Of a stretch of 64,000 nucleotides of DNA, positions 8,122 to 17,021 are shown piece after piece. The notes beneath the pieces were generated by a model, which had not been told where the DNA came from, searched no databases, and saw nothing but the letters and a program-made list of their open reading frames with translations. Made by a program: the position numbers and the translations under genes. Location: positions 496,001 to 560,000 of the forward strand of contig DALZZF010000001.1 in the NCBI GenBank assembly GCA_031987605.1, in the 5' to 3' direction. The number at the start of each line of letters is the position of its first letter. Position 1 is the first letter of the stretch. The stretch comes from JAFAGO01 sp031987605. GTDB taxonomy: Bacteria; Bacteroidota; Bacteroidia; Flavobacteriales; Weeksellaceae.

Positions 8122-8578
8122 GTTTCATTTGGGGAGTGTATATTATCGTAAGAACTAAAAGGATAAGTATTGAGTAGTCAATAGTTCAATAATAAGTAGA
8201 TTTATTCTCTTTAGTTCAAAATACAATTTCAAACCAACATTGCTTAAAAATTACAAATCATTTTTCGCATTAATTTCCGATAAGAGGTCGCTTTTGTTAT
8301 ATTTTGCTCACTCTTTTATCGGACATTTGTTTTTATACCTTTTTTAAGGTATCTAATTTTTCTAAATTTCCTATAATAGTATTAAAATAATCCGTTTGCC
8401 ATTGATAATTTTATAATAGATTTTTATAAATGCAAATGTTCTGTTAATAGTTAATTTCTCTCATTTATTTTTACGAAAATCTTTTATATAAATAAAAATA
8501 GTTGTACATTTACAAAACTTTAATAGAGCATTACGCTACTAGAAAGTAATAAATTTTTTTTCATCATTTGTGTTTTTG
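8122..8578. other. gene-free AT-rich spacer
   Basis: I find no credible open reading frame in this roughly 460-bp spacer. It holds an imperfect inverted repeat, TCCGATAAGAG at 8276-8286 against CTCTTTTATCGGA at 8311-8323, which could be a weak hairpin or a remnant of a dispersed element. Otherwise it is AT-rich sequence without a clear −7 box; the closest is TACATTTA near 8504. Confidence 0.6.
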
Positions 8579-8606
8579 GAATCGCGTTGTGAAACGCGAT
8601 TCTTTT
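8579..8606 (+). terminator. plus-strand terminator-like hairpin without an obvious gene
   Basis: GAATCGCGTT (8579-8588) and AACGCGATTC (8593-8602) form a perfect 10-bp stem with a GTGA loop, followed by TTTTG on the plus strand. Going downstream on the minus strand the hairpin lacks a T-run, so it does not look like the end of the minus-strand gene that stops at 8616. It may end an unannotated plus-strand RNA. Confidence 0.5.
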
Positions 8607-8615
8607 GTGATATAC

Positions 8616-9671
8616 CTATGGTTTTGTTCTTTCGTAACGTACCAGCAAATCCACAAAATAAGAATAAGTTACACTGCCTTCCTGTTGATTGAATTTAAGA
8701 AATGCATCATTCGTAACCCCTAAAATACGGTCGAGAATGCTTTGATGCTGTTCCATAAATTGGTGCTCAAATTCACGGTCTTTTTTCATTCCGGCAGAAT
8801 ACCTGTTTAATATTTCCTGAACAAATACAGGCTCTTGCTCCCAAAGCGCATTTAACAATTGTTTTAAAGTAAAATAATAGGTACTGTACCGGATTTCGGG
8901 GTTTTCACTTGCATTGCCGATTAAATATCCTATAAAATTTGCTTCCTGCTCACGCGCATAACCGATTTGATGGGCACTTTCATGTGCCATTGTAATCGGA
9001 AGATAGGTTGAAGGGAGATTTTTATTGTATTGTGCTTCCGCGGTAAAGGGATTGTAATAGCCCAGAATGCCGCTGTAATTCATTCCTATGGAAAACAACG
9101 AAGGCTTTATAGAATTTGTGACACTGTTTTTTTTAATATTAATTGTAGTAGGAATTTGCTTTTGCAGATTGATGATTTCGTTTTCAGTATCATTGAGGTT
9201 ATGGATAACAAAAACTCCGTTTTTATCAGTTTGGACTTTTGATCTTTCAGTTATGGAAAAGGCCAAATATTTTTCTGCCAAAGTTTTAATTTCCTCGATT
9301 GTAGGCTCTTTTTCTGGTAATTTTTTAATGAGTGGAGGCTGAAAATAAAGCATTCCCCAAAATATCTGATAAATAAAATAAAAAAGATTGATGAGGATGA
9401 ATAATGTGAGAATAAATCTCTTTTTCTCTCTTGAGGTATAGATTTTAATAAGTAAATAAATTACATAAAATATAAGAAAAACATACAGCAAGTCTCCGAA
9501 TGAAAAACCGATCCAGGAGAATAATTTCAAATGAAAATCTTTTTGAAACTCAAAAAAATTGTAAAACACATCCACCATAAAAGATGAACGTGAAAAAAAA
9601 TAGAATAAAAGAAATTGGGCAAGTAAAATACCTGCCCAGAATTTCCAATTATATCGTTTGCTTTTTACCAT
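8616..9671 (-). CDS. DUF3810 domain-containing membrane protein (metallopeptidase-like)
   Basis: This 351-residue protein has three hydrophobic segments in its first about 115 residues (around 12-30, 55-75 and 85-110), then a soluble domain with MAHESAHQIG, a perfect HExxH, and AREQEANF about seven residues later. The combination resembles gluzincin-type zinc peptidases and fits DUF3810 as I know it. No activity is established for the family. Its start overlaps the end of the upstream ROK kinase gene by 7 bases, so it belongs to the sugar permease / kinase operon. Confidence 0.82.
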   Translation of the reverse strand: MVKSKRYNWKFWAGILLAQFLLFYFFSRSSFMVDVFYNFFEFQKDFHLKLFSWIGFSFGDLLYVFLIFYVIYLLIKIYTSREKKRFILTLFILINLFYFIYQIFWGMLYFQPPLIKKLPEKEPTIEEIKTLAEKYLAFSITERSKVQTDKNGVFVIHNLNDTENEIINLQKQIPTTINIKKNSVTNSIKPSLFSIGMNYSGILGYYNPFTAEAQYNKNLPSTYLPITMAHESAHQIGYAREQEANFIGYLIGNASENPEIRYSTYYFTLKQLLNALWEQEPVFVQEILNRYSAGMKKDREFEHQFMEQHQSILDRILGVTNDAFLKFNQQEGSVTYSYFVDLLVRYERTKP

Positions 9672-10618
9672 ACCAAAGCACTTGCTCCTAAAATCGCAGC
9701 ATCAGCTTCGTTTAACTCACTGAAGAGAATCTTAACCTGATTTTTAAAAACCTGAAGAAGATTGGCTTCCATGGCTTGCCTTGTCGGTTTCATAATCAGA
9801 TCTCCGGCTTTGGTTAATCCGCCGAAAAGCACAATCGCTTCCGGTGCCGAAAACAGGACAAAGGTTGCAAGAGCTTCACCCAAGATTTCTCCCGTAAATT
9901 CAAAAACCTGATTCGCTAAAGGATCACCCTGTTTTGCACAGTTGAAAACCGTTTCGCTGGTAAGTTCATCAATCGTAAAACCTCGAAGTAAACTTGGCGT
10001 GTCCGGATTGTCTTGCAGAATTTCAATGGCGGTATCGCGAAGTCCGGTTGCAGACGCATAGGATTCCAAAGCACCGCGTAAGCCGGTTCCTTTGTGTAGT
10101 CGTCCGTTATGGCGCACAATAACGTGTCCCAATTCTCCGGCAAATCCATTATGCCCGATTACGATTTTTCCATCGATAATAATTCCGCTTCCTACGCCGG
10201 TTCCCAAAGTTATCATGATGAAATCCTTCATGTTTTTGGCAAGACCGTATTTGTGTTCGCCTACTGCTGCAGCATTGGCATCATTGGTCATTTTCACCGG
10301 AATTGAAAATTCTTTTTCCAGAAGTTCAGCCATGGGAATAATGCCTTTCCATTTCAGGTTTGCAGCATATTCTATGGTTCCTTTGTAATAATTGGCATTA
10401 GGAGCTCCCATTCCAATTCCTACAAAAGCTTCCGGTCCTCCATATTCATTAATCATCGGTTTCAGTTTTTCGGCAAGATCTTCTATAAAGCCGTGCACAC
10501 TGTCTTTTCCGTTGGTTTTTATTCTGTCCTGAAGCAGAATTTCACCCTTTCGGTTTACAATTCCAAATTTGGTATTGGTACCTCCGACATCAATTCCTAT
10601 GGCGAATTTATCCTTCAT
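9665..10618 (-). CDS. ROK family sugar kinase (glucokinase-like) without the zinc cysteines
   Basis: The 317-residue product has the ATP-binding motif DVGGTN near residues 10-15, the catalytic-loop context MTNDANAAAVGE, and LGTGVGSGIIIDG. The ROK signature follows GELGH, but where most ROK proteins have CxCGxxGC this protein has LHKGTGLRGALES, so the zinc-binding cysteines are missing. The protein most likely phosphorylates glucose or a related hexose in the cytoplasm. It lies one base after the sugar permease gene and overlaps DUF3810, forming an uptake-and-phosphorylation operon. Confidence 0.88.
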   Translation of the reverse strand: MKDKFAIGIDVGGTNTKFGIVNRKGEILLQDRIKTNGKDSVHGFIEDLAEKLKPMINEYGGPEAFVGIGMGAPNANYYKGTIEYAANLKWKGIIPMAELLEKEFSIPVKMTNDANAAAVGEHKYGLAKNMKDFIMITLGTGVGSGIIIDGKIVIGHNGFAGELGHVIVRHNGRLHKGTGLRGALESYASATGLRDTAIEILQDNPDTPSLLRGFTIDELTSETVFNCAKQGDPLANQVFEFTGEILGEALATFVLFSAPEAIVLFGGLTKAGDLIMKPTRQAMEANLLQVFKNQVKILFSELNEADAAILGASALVW

Positions 10619-10619
10619 T

Positions 10620-11885
10620 TTAGTCTACTTTAATGTCTTTATTTACATTATTGCTTCCAACTAAAGCATAGAAAATCATATAAAGAAGGCAAATTACAAT
10701 CACCCAGTAACTTTCAACATAGCCGAAAATATCCGCGGTCCATCCTTGAATAGCAGGGATAATCCCACCACCGCAAACCATTACCATAAAAATTCCGGAA
10801 GCGGCAGCAGTATATTTTCCTAAACCTGCGGTTGCCAGATTAAAGATTCCGCCCCACATTACAGAGGTACATAATCCACACAGTACCAAGAGCATAATGC
10901 TGGTGGGCACTTTTGCCAATCCAAAAGAAATATCAGACTGGAAAACAGGCATGCTTACCATGTGATCTTTCGGAAGCATAATGGCTGTAATTACGAAAAT
11001 CAATCCTAAAGCGGCAGCGAATGACAACATTCCTTTACTGGATATTTTTGCTCCTAAAAATCCACCAATAAGTCTTCCGATCAACATCAAAAACCAATAG
11101 GTTCCTACTACTGTTCCAGCGGTAGTTGCATTAATATTCAAATCACCGGTCATATAAAGATTGGCAATATTCGGGATTCCCACTTCTGTTCCCACATACA
11201 CAAAGATGGCAAGAGCCCCTAAAAGGAAATGTCTGAAAGACAAAGGACTGTGCGTGTCTTTTACGGTTGCCTTTTCAGTTATAATATGAGGTTCAGGAAT
11301 ATTCATAAAATATAGTACCAAGAATGCCAATACAAAAATTCCCATGGCAAGGAAAAGGGCTGGATTGGCATCGGAAATGGTTGCTTTGGCAACATCCCCC
11401 ATTAAAAATCCTACTAAAACGGGTACAATAGTTGCCCCCATTGAATTTAGGGCTCCCCCAAACTGTAAAAGTTGATTTCCTTTTTTACCTTCACCTCCCA
11501 AAGTATTCAGCATCGGATTTACGACCGTATTTAGCATACACATTGAAAAACCGGCAACAAAAGCACCAATCAGATATACCGGAAAGCTTCCGATTTTCCC
11601 GGAAAGAAAAGTAATTCCCACTCCGGCTATTCCCACAAGAATTGCGGTAAGGGCAGTTTTTTTATAACCAATTTTCTGAAGCATCATTCCCGCAGGAATG
11701 CCCATAAAAGCATAGGCAATAAAGTTGGCGAAATTCCCCAGTTGCGAGAGAAGGTTACTGGCTTGAAACTGATTTTTTACAATTACACCCATTGGGTTTT
11801 GCAGCCCTGTTACAAAGGCAATCATGAAAAAAAGAGCAAACATCATTGCGATTGGAAGCGCATAATTTTTCTGTTGAGTTGTCAT
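10620..11885 (-). CDS. FHS-family sugar MFS transporter (glucose/galactose/fucose permease type)
   Basis: This 421-residue protein has about twelve hydrophobic helices in two halves. Features typical of the fucose:H+ symporter family are FFMIAFVTGLQNPM in the first helix region, NTVVNPMLNTLGG after the fourth helix, and QLLQFGGALNSMGATIVP. It should import a hexose by proton symport. Placed directly before a ROK hexokinase, glucose, galactose or mannose is a likelier substrate than fucose, but this is inference. The first gene of the operon, it has a −7 box about 30 bases upstream. Confidence 0.9.
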   Translation of the reverse strand: MTTQQKNYALPIAMMFALFFMIAFVTGLQNPMGVIVKNQFQASNLLSQLGNFANFIAYAFMGIPAGMMLQKIGYKKTALTAILVGIAGVGITFLSGKIGSFPVYLIGAFVAGFSMCMLNTVVNPMLNTLGGEGKKGNQLLQFGGALNSMGATIVPVLVGFLMGDVAKATISDANPALFLAMGIFVLAFLVLYFMNIPEPHIITEKATVKDTHSPLSFRHFLLGALAIFVYVGTEVGIPNIANLYMTGDLNINATTAGTVVGTYWFLMLIGRLIGGFLGAKISSKGMLSFAAALGLIFVITAIMLPKDHMVSMPVFQSDISFGLAKVPTSIMLLVLCGLCTSVMWGGIFNLATAGLGKYTAAASGIFMVMVCGGGIIPAIQGWTADIFGYVESYWVIVICLLYMIFYALVGSNNVNKDIKVD

Positions 11886-11913
11886 ATATAGTTATTTATA
11901 ATTATTTTCTGAA

Positions 11914-11921
11914 CAAATATA
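11914..11921 (-). promoter_or_regulatory. −7 box for the sugar-uptake operon
   Basis: The minus strand reads TATATTTG here, a perfect −7 element, 29 bases upstream of the permease start. I see no clear TTTG at the right distance upstream. Confidence 0.55.
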
Positions 11922-12009
11922 GATTAAAATCTCATTTTGAGAAATTAGTTTTTTTATTTTTGGATGTTTTTTCAAAAACACGCATAAAGATAGAAAAACT
12001 TTCAGCCGT

Positions 12010-12738
12010 TTAGGAAGAATATTTTTCCAATGTGTTTTTTATCATATTATAGGCCGCCGTTTTCATTGGGGCTGTTTTGGTTTCCGGCTCTAAAATGTCG
12101 TTAAAATAAACATTCATTTTTCCGGGGTGTCCTTTTCCCTTATCAAACGGGAACATTTCTTTCAAACCCGTAAATGTGAAAACAGCAACTGGAAAATGAT
12201 GCTTTGATGAAAGTATAAACGCCCCGTCCTTAAACTCGTCCAGAATTACAGAACGATTATCCGGAACACCGCCTTCCGGAAAAATGACAATGCTATTTCC
12301 TTCTGCCATTCTTTCCGCGCATCTGCGGTAAACATCCGCTCTGGATCGTGCAGAACTGCGGTCTACCATCACACAAATCCTTTTGTAAATCGATCCGAAA
12401 ACGGGAATTTTCACGAGTTCTTTTTTTCCTACATATACAATAGGATGATGAGGAAATAAAATGCAAGGCAACATCACATCCATCATTGAAGTATGATTGG
12501 CAATAATAACGTATTGCCTGTTTTTATCGATTTTTTTGTTGGTAAGTGCATGCATTTTGTACCGGAATCCCATGCCGTAAAACATAGACAAACACCAGAG
12601 TCTGACAAAAAAATACGCATATTTATAATGTGCTTTTTTAATGGAAAGCAGATACACCGGAATAAAAAAAAGCAACGTGAATACTAATCCCAAAATTACC
12701 ATCCAGCCGCGCCATACATAATTGAAAAATTTCGTCAT
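12010..12738 (-). CDS. 1-acyl-sn-glycerol-3-phosphate acyltransferase (PlsC-like)
   Basis: The 242-residue protein has an N-terminal membrane helix, the acyltransferase motif NHTSMMD (HX4D, His82 and Asp87), and the FPEGGVP motif that binds the acceptor phosphate. It would transfer a second acyl chain to lysophosphatidate in phospholipid synthesis, or acylate an aminolipid as some Bacteroidota relatives do. It follows a GtrA gene on the same strand with a 50-base gap and is probably co-transcribed with it. Confidence 0.9.
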   Translation of the reverse strand: MTKFFNYVWRGWMVILGLVFTLLFFIPVYLLSIKKAHYKYAYFFVRLWCLSMFYGMGFRYKMHALTNKKIDKNRQYVIIANHTSMMDVMLPCILFPHHPIVYVGKKELVKIPVFGSIYKRICVMVDRSSARSRADVYRRCAERMAEGNSIVIFPEGGVPDNRSVILDEFKDGAFILSSKHHFPVAVFTFTGLKEMFPFDKGKGHPGKMNVYFNDILEPETKTAPMKTAAYNMIKNTLEKYSS

Positions 12739-12788
12739 GGTACTTTCAGTCGCACTGTGAAAGTGCCAAAAATAGGAATTTATTTGTT

Positions 12789-13247
12789 TTAACCATTAAA
12801 GATGACTTTTTTCTTTACACTGTAATTTAAAATGGCAACCAAAGCAATTGCTGCAATCTTACTGAGCATTTCCGGACTGAAAACAAAGAACCCGACATCC
12901 AGAACGCTTCGGAAAACATATCGGAAAAATATTTGAAAGAAAACCAGACTGAGAATGGTGGAAACGAAGGAAATCCCCATAAAATAAGCAAATTCCCTTC
13001 TTTTGGAATGTTTGCCCCGCACGAAAACGAACCATATACTGAAAAAATAATTGGAAACAATCCCCACAAATGTGGAAAATATATTGCTTAACGGAAAATG
13101 AATCCCATGAAAACCGGTTTCCTGAGGAAATATACCGGGAAGAAAAACACTGAAAATTTTAAAACTCCCAATTTCGAGTACAGCACTTAAACCGCCTGCA
13201 ACAATAAAAAACAGCACCTGTTTTTGTCGGTATATAATTTCCTTCAT
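12789..13247 (-). CDS. GtrA family membrane protein
   Basis: The 152-residue protein has four hydrophobic helices in the GtrA arrangement, starting with FFIVAGGLSAVLEIGSF and including the SNIFSTFVGIVSNYFFSIWFVF segment. GtrA proteins are thought to move lipid-linked sugars across the cytoplasmic membrane or assist glycosyltransferases in surface polysaccharide synthesis. A clear promoter sits just upstream and the next gene is a PlsC-type acyltransferase, so a role in envelope lipids is plausible. Confidence 0.87.
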   Translation of the reverse strand: MKEIIYRQKQVLFFIVAGGLSAVLEIGSFKIFSVFLPGIFPQETGFHGIHFPLSNIFSTFVGIVSNYFFSIWFVFVRGKHSKRREFAYFMGISFVSTILSLVFFQIFFRYVFRSVLDVGFFVFSPEMLSKIAAIALVAILNYSVKKKVIFNG

Positions 13248-13263
13248 TCTGATTTTAATACTG

Positions 13264-13293
13264 CAAATTTAAAGATAATGTTAATTCATCAAA
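13264..13293 (-). promoter_or_regulatory. promoter of the GtrA / acyltransferase pair
   Basis: On the minus strand, TTTG (13290-13293) and TAAATTTG (13264-13271) are separated by 18 bp. The expected start leaves a leader of only about 10 nt before the GtrA ATG. Confidence 0.7.
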
Positions 13294-13495
13294 ATTCTTG
13301 TTAAAAAATTTTTTTATCCTGAAAATATTTTTACATTTATTCTAAAGAATTGAAAAACAGTACCTGATCGATTTTGTATTTCTGAATTTTTTCAGGAATG
13401 CCTTTATCAGAGAGATTAACGTTTGAACCTTTTTATTCATACAATCATTAACGGACAATACAGCCTTGAAAACAAACCGCCTTTACCGAAAATTC

Positions 13496-13714
13496 ATGCC
13501 CCAGCAAAAAAGAATCGAAGAGCTGGAAAGAACCAACGCCAGATTCAAGAGAATCTACGATGAATACGAAACAATGTCCGAAGAACTTTGGAATCTTGAA
13601 AGTTCCGGAGAAATTCCCGTTACCGATGATTTTATAAATTCCGTAAAATTGCAGACCAGTTATCTCGAAGACGAAATCGAAGACTGGCTGATTGAGGACG
13701 TTGGAGAAGAATAA
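13496..13714 (+). CDS. YdcH/DUF465-like small coiled-coil protein
   Basis: This 72-residue acidic, helical protein has the sequence pattern of the DUF465/YdcH family: RIEELERTNARFKRIYDEYETMSEELWNLE, a short loop, and a second helix (LQTSYLEDEIEDWL). The function of the family is unknown. I prefer the ATG at 13496; an in-frame TTG at 13466 would add ten residues. It stands alone between a divergent GtrA operon and a kinase-like gene. Confidence 0.68.
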   Translation: MPQQKRIEELERTNARFKRIYDEYETMSEELWNLESSGEIPVTDDFINSVKLQTSYLEDEIEDWLIEDVGEE

Positions 13715-13770
13715 ACATCTTTTATATTCGTTTTAAATTCATAATTTAGCAATCTAAAATACTGATTTCT

Positions 13771-14631
13771 ATGATTGCTATTGTTGACGGAGGTTCTACG
13801 AAATGTGATTGGGTAATTCTGAATGAACAGGGGGAATACCTTTTTAATACCAATACCATTGGGTTTAATCCTAATATTATCAATGTTGAGCAGATTCCCG
13901 GTGAGTTGGAAAGCAACCCGAAACTTTCGGATATTCGCTTTAAAATTCAGCATGTATTCTTTTATGGATCCGGCTGCGGAACCAGTGAAAATAAAGAGAA
14001 AGTTGAAAAAGCACTGAAACATTTTTTTACCAACGCAAAATTTGTGGTAAAAGAAGATTTAATGGCGGCAGCGTATTCCGCATACAACGGAACTCCGGCA
14101 ATTGTCTGTATTTTGGGAACCGGCTCCAATTCCTGCTATTTTGACGGTGAAAATTTAAAAGTTGAACTTCCTTCGCTTGGATTTCTTATCGGCGATGACG
14201 GTAGTGGTTGTGCTTTGGGCAAAACTTTGGTGAAGCATTTCTTTATGAAGAAACTTCCGCCGGATCTGCACAGAGACTTCTCGGAAACCTATCAACTCGG
14301 CATTGACGAACTGATAAAAAATATGTACCACAATCCCCGTGCAAATGCCTATCTGGCAGATTTCAGCAAATTTATTGTGGACCGTAAAGAACATCCCTAT
14401 CTGCAACATCTCGTATTTCAGGAGTTGAAAAATTATTTTGAATTTCAGGTATTGCCTTATGAAGAAAGCAAAAACAGCGAGATCAACTTTATCGGTTCCA
14501 TCGCATATTATTATGAAGATATCCTAAGAGCCGCAGCCGCAGAATATCATTTAAACATCGGAACCATCGTTCAGAAACCGATTGAAAGACTGGTCGATTA
14601 TCACCGCGAATATATTCTTCCGCAACTTTAA
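13771..14631 (+). CDS. BadF/BadG-type ATPase, N-acetylglucosamine kinase-like
   Basis: The 286-residue protein belongs to the sugar kinase/Hsp70/actin ATPase superfamily: the phosphate-1 motif DGGSTKCDW at residues 6-14, YGSGCG near 70, GTGSNSCYFDG near 117-127, and IGDDGSGCALGK near 142-153. Bacteroidota relatives are annotated as GlcNAc kinases, which phosphorylate amino sugars recovered from cell walls or chitin. No amino-sugar gene is adjacent, so the substrate is inferred from the family only. Confidence 0.83.
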   Translation: MIAIVDGGSTKCDWVILNEQGEYLFNTNTIGFNPNIINVEQIPGELESNPKLSDIRFKIQHVFFYGSGCGTSENKEKVEKALKHFFTNAKFVVKEDLMAAAYSAYNGTPAIVCILGTGSNSCYFDGENLKVELPSLGFLIGDDGSGCALGKTLVKHFFMKKLPPDLHRDFSETYQLGIDELIKNMYHNPRANAYLADFSKFIVDRKEHPYLQHLVFQELKNYFEFQVLPYEESKNSEINFIGSIAYYYEDILRAAAAEYHLNIGTIVQKPIERLVDYHREYILPQL

Positions 14632-14670
14632 TCACAATTCCTTATTTCTTATTTAATTCATCCCCTCAAA

Positions 14671-16959
14671 ATGTCACAAAATAAAAAAAGAGACGAAAGC
14701 AATTTCAGCCAAGCCGCATTGGAATATCATAAAGCGGATCCAAAAGGAAAAATCGAAGTGATTCCTTCTAAACCACATTCCTCACAACGCGATTTATCTT
14801 TGGCCTATTCGCCAGGAGTAGCTGTGCCGTGTTTAGAAATTGAAAAAAAACCTGAAACCGTTTACGACTATACCGGAAAAGGTAATTTGGTCGCCGTGAT
14901 TTCCAATGGTACGGCAGTTCTCGGATTGGGAGATATTGGTGCCGAAGCATCAAAACCGGTAATGGAAGGAAAAGGATTGCTGTTTAAAATTTTTGCGGAT
15001 ATCAACGTCTTCGATATAGAAATCGGAGAAAAAGACCCGGATAAATTTGTCGAGATTGTAAAAGGAATTGCGCCCACATTTGGAGGAATTAATCTGGAAG
15101 ACATCAAAGCACCCGAAGCATTTTATATTGAAAACCGCCTGAAAGAAGAACTGAATATTCCGTTAATGCACGACGATCAGCACGGAACAGCCATCATTTC
15201 AGCAGCAGCTTTACTAAATGCTCTGGAAATTGCCCATAAAAAAATCGAAAATGTAAAGGTAGTTGTAAATGGTGCCGGAGCAGCCGCTATTGCCTGTACC
15301 AAACTCTATATTGCACTCGGACTTTCCAAGGAAAATATCCTGATGTGCGACAGCAAAGGCGTTATTAATAAGCACCGAACCCATCTTACTCCCGAAAAAC
15401 TGGATTTTGTTGCCGATACCGATATTGCAACTTTGGAAGATGCTTTAAAAGGAGCAGATGTTTTTATCGGACTTTCAAAAGGGGACGTAATGTCGCCGGA
15501 AATGCTGAAAACAATGGCAGAAAATCCAATTGTTTTTGGTCTTGCGAATCCCGATCCGGAAATCCGCTATGATCTTGCCATGAAAACACGGAAAGATACC
15601 ATTATGGCAACGGGCAGAAGTGATTACCCTAATCAGGTGAACAATGTTCTGGGGTTCCCGTATATTTTCCGGGGCGCACTGGATGTTCAGGCAACCGGAA
15701 TTAATGAAGAAATGAAACTCGCAGCAGTAAAAGCCATTGCGGATTTAGCCAAAGAACCGGTTCCGGAAGCAGTAATGCTCGCTTACAACCTTAAAAATTT
15801 AAGTTTCGGGAAAGAATATTTTATTCCTAAACCTTTTGATAACCGCCTGATTACAAGAGTTTCGATTGCAGTTGCAAAAGCAGCAATGGACAGCGGAATT
15901 GCCGGAAAACCGATTACGGATTTTGAAGAATATGAAAATCTCCTGCTCGACAGAATGGGACGCGATGAAAAATTAATCCGCATGATGCAAAGCCGTGCGC
16001 GATCCAATCCGAAACGCGTAACCTTAGGAAATGCCGAAGAATACAACGTACTGAAAGCCGCACAGATTCTGTATGAAGAAGGCATTGCACAACCTATTCT
16101 TCTGGGAGAAAAGAAATTTGTAGAGAAAAAAATGAAGGAATTTGGAATTCATTTACCCGGAGTTCCCATTGTTGATCCCGCAGATGACGATCAGGAAGAA
16201 AACCGAATCAAATACCGCGAAACGCTCTGGAAACTTCGTCAGCGTAAAGGAGTGAATGAATATAAGGCCAAAAGATTTGTCCGCCAGCGTGATTATTTTG
16301 GACCTTTAATGTTGGCACACGGAGATACAGATGCACTGATTATCGGATTTTCCAAAAATTATTCTTCCGTTTTGCATCCGGTTCTGGAAGTGATTGAGCG
16401 CGAAAAAGGAGTAGATAAAATTGCGGGAATGATGATGATTCTCACCGAAAAAAGACCTTTGTTTTTTGCAGATACTTCCATCAACCAGAATCCTACATCA
16501 GAAGATCTGGTAAATATTGCCAGAATGTCTGAACTCACCGTAAAATCTTTTGCGATTGAACCAAGAATTGCGATGCTTTCCTTTGAAAATTTTGCCGGCA
16601 TTTCAGAAACATCCAAGAAAGTGGCAGAAGCTGTGAAAATCCTGCACGAAAAATTTCCAAACATGGTTGTGGACGGGGAAATTCAACCCGATTTTGCAAT
16701 GAACAGTGATCTTTTGAATGATTATCCGTTTTCAAAACTCGGAAAAGATCCTGCAAATGTTTTTGTATTTCCGAATTTGGAAAGTTCGAATATTTCATAC
16801 AAGATTATCCGTGGAATGAATGCTGCTCAAGTTGTAGGGCCAATTTTAATGGGCTTGAAAAAACCAGTTCATGTATTGCAAATGCGTTCCAGTGTAGACG
16901 AAATTGTGAATCTTGCAACGATTGCCGTTCTGGATGCACAACGCCGAGAAAAAAAGTAA
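14671..16959 (+). CDS. maeB: NADP-dependent malic enzyme (malic enzyme-phosphotransacetylase fusion)
   Basis: The 762-residue product has the MaeB layout. Residues about 1-430 are the malic enzyme, with SLAYSPGVAVPCLEI, the catalytic DDQHGTAII, and an NAD(P) fold around GAGAAAIACTKLY. Residues about 435-762 are a phosphotransacetylase-like domain, usually regulatory (acetyl-CoA sensing) rather than catalytic. The enzyme decarboxylates malate to pyruvate and supplies NADPH. ruvA and sprA follow in the same direction. Confidence 0.96.
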   Translation: MSQNKKRDESNFSQAALEYHKADPKGKIEVIPSKPHSSQRDLSLAYSPGVAVPCLEIEKKPETVYDYTGKGNLVAVISNGTAVLGLGDIGAEASKPVMEGKGLLFKIFADINVFDIEIGEKDPDKFVEIVKGIAPTFGGINLEDIKAPEAFYIENRLKEELNIPLMHDDQHGTAIISAAALLNALEIAHKKIENVKVVVNGAGAAAIACTKLYIALGLSKENILMCDSKGVINKHRTHLTPEKLDFVADTDIATLEDALKGADVFIGLSKGDVMSPEMLKTMAENPIVFGLANPDPEIRYDLAMKTRKDTIMATGRSDYPNQVNNVLGFPYIFRGALDVQATGINEEMKLAAVKAIADLAKEPVPEAVMLAYNLKNLSFGKEYFIPKPFDNRLITRVSIAVAKAAMDSGIAGKPITDFEEYENLLLDRMGRDEKLIRMMQSRARSNPKRVTLGNAEEYNVLKAAQILYEEGIAQPILLGEKKFVEKKMKEFGIHLPGVPIVDPADDDQEENRIKYRETLWKLRQRKGVNEYKAKRFVRQRDYFGPLMLAHGDTDALIIGFSKNYSSVLHPVLEVIEREKGVDKIAGMMMILTEKRPLFFADTSINQNPTSEDLVNIARMSELTVKSFAIEPRIAMLSFENFAGISETSKKVAEAVKILHEKFPNMVVDGEIQPDFAMNSDLLNDYPFSKLGKDPANVFVFPNLESSNISYKIIRGMNAAQVVGPILMGLKKPVHVLQMRSSVDEIVNLATIAVLDAQRREKK

Positions 16960-17021
16960 TATACAACACAAGATTTTGTTTTCCATAAAAAGAACTAAAT
17001 TTAACCCGTAAAAAACACACA

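Noticed and set aside
13466..13495. TTG start for the DUF465-like gene
   Set aside because: The ATG at 13496 gives the usual family length; the extra ten residues show no conserved pattern.
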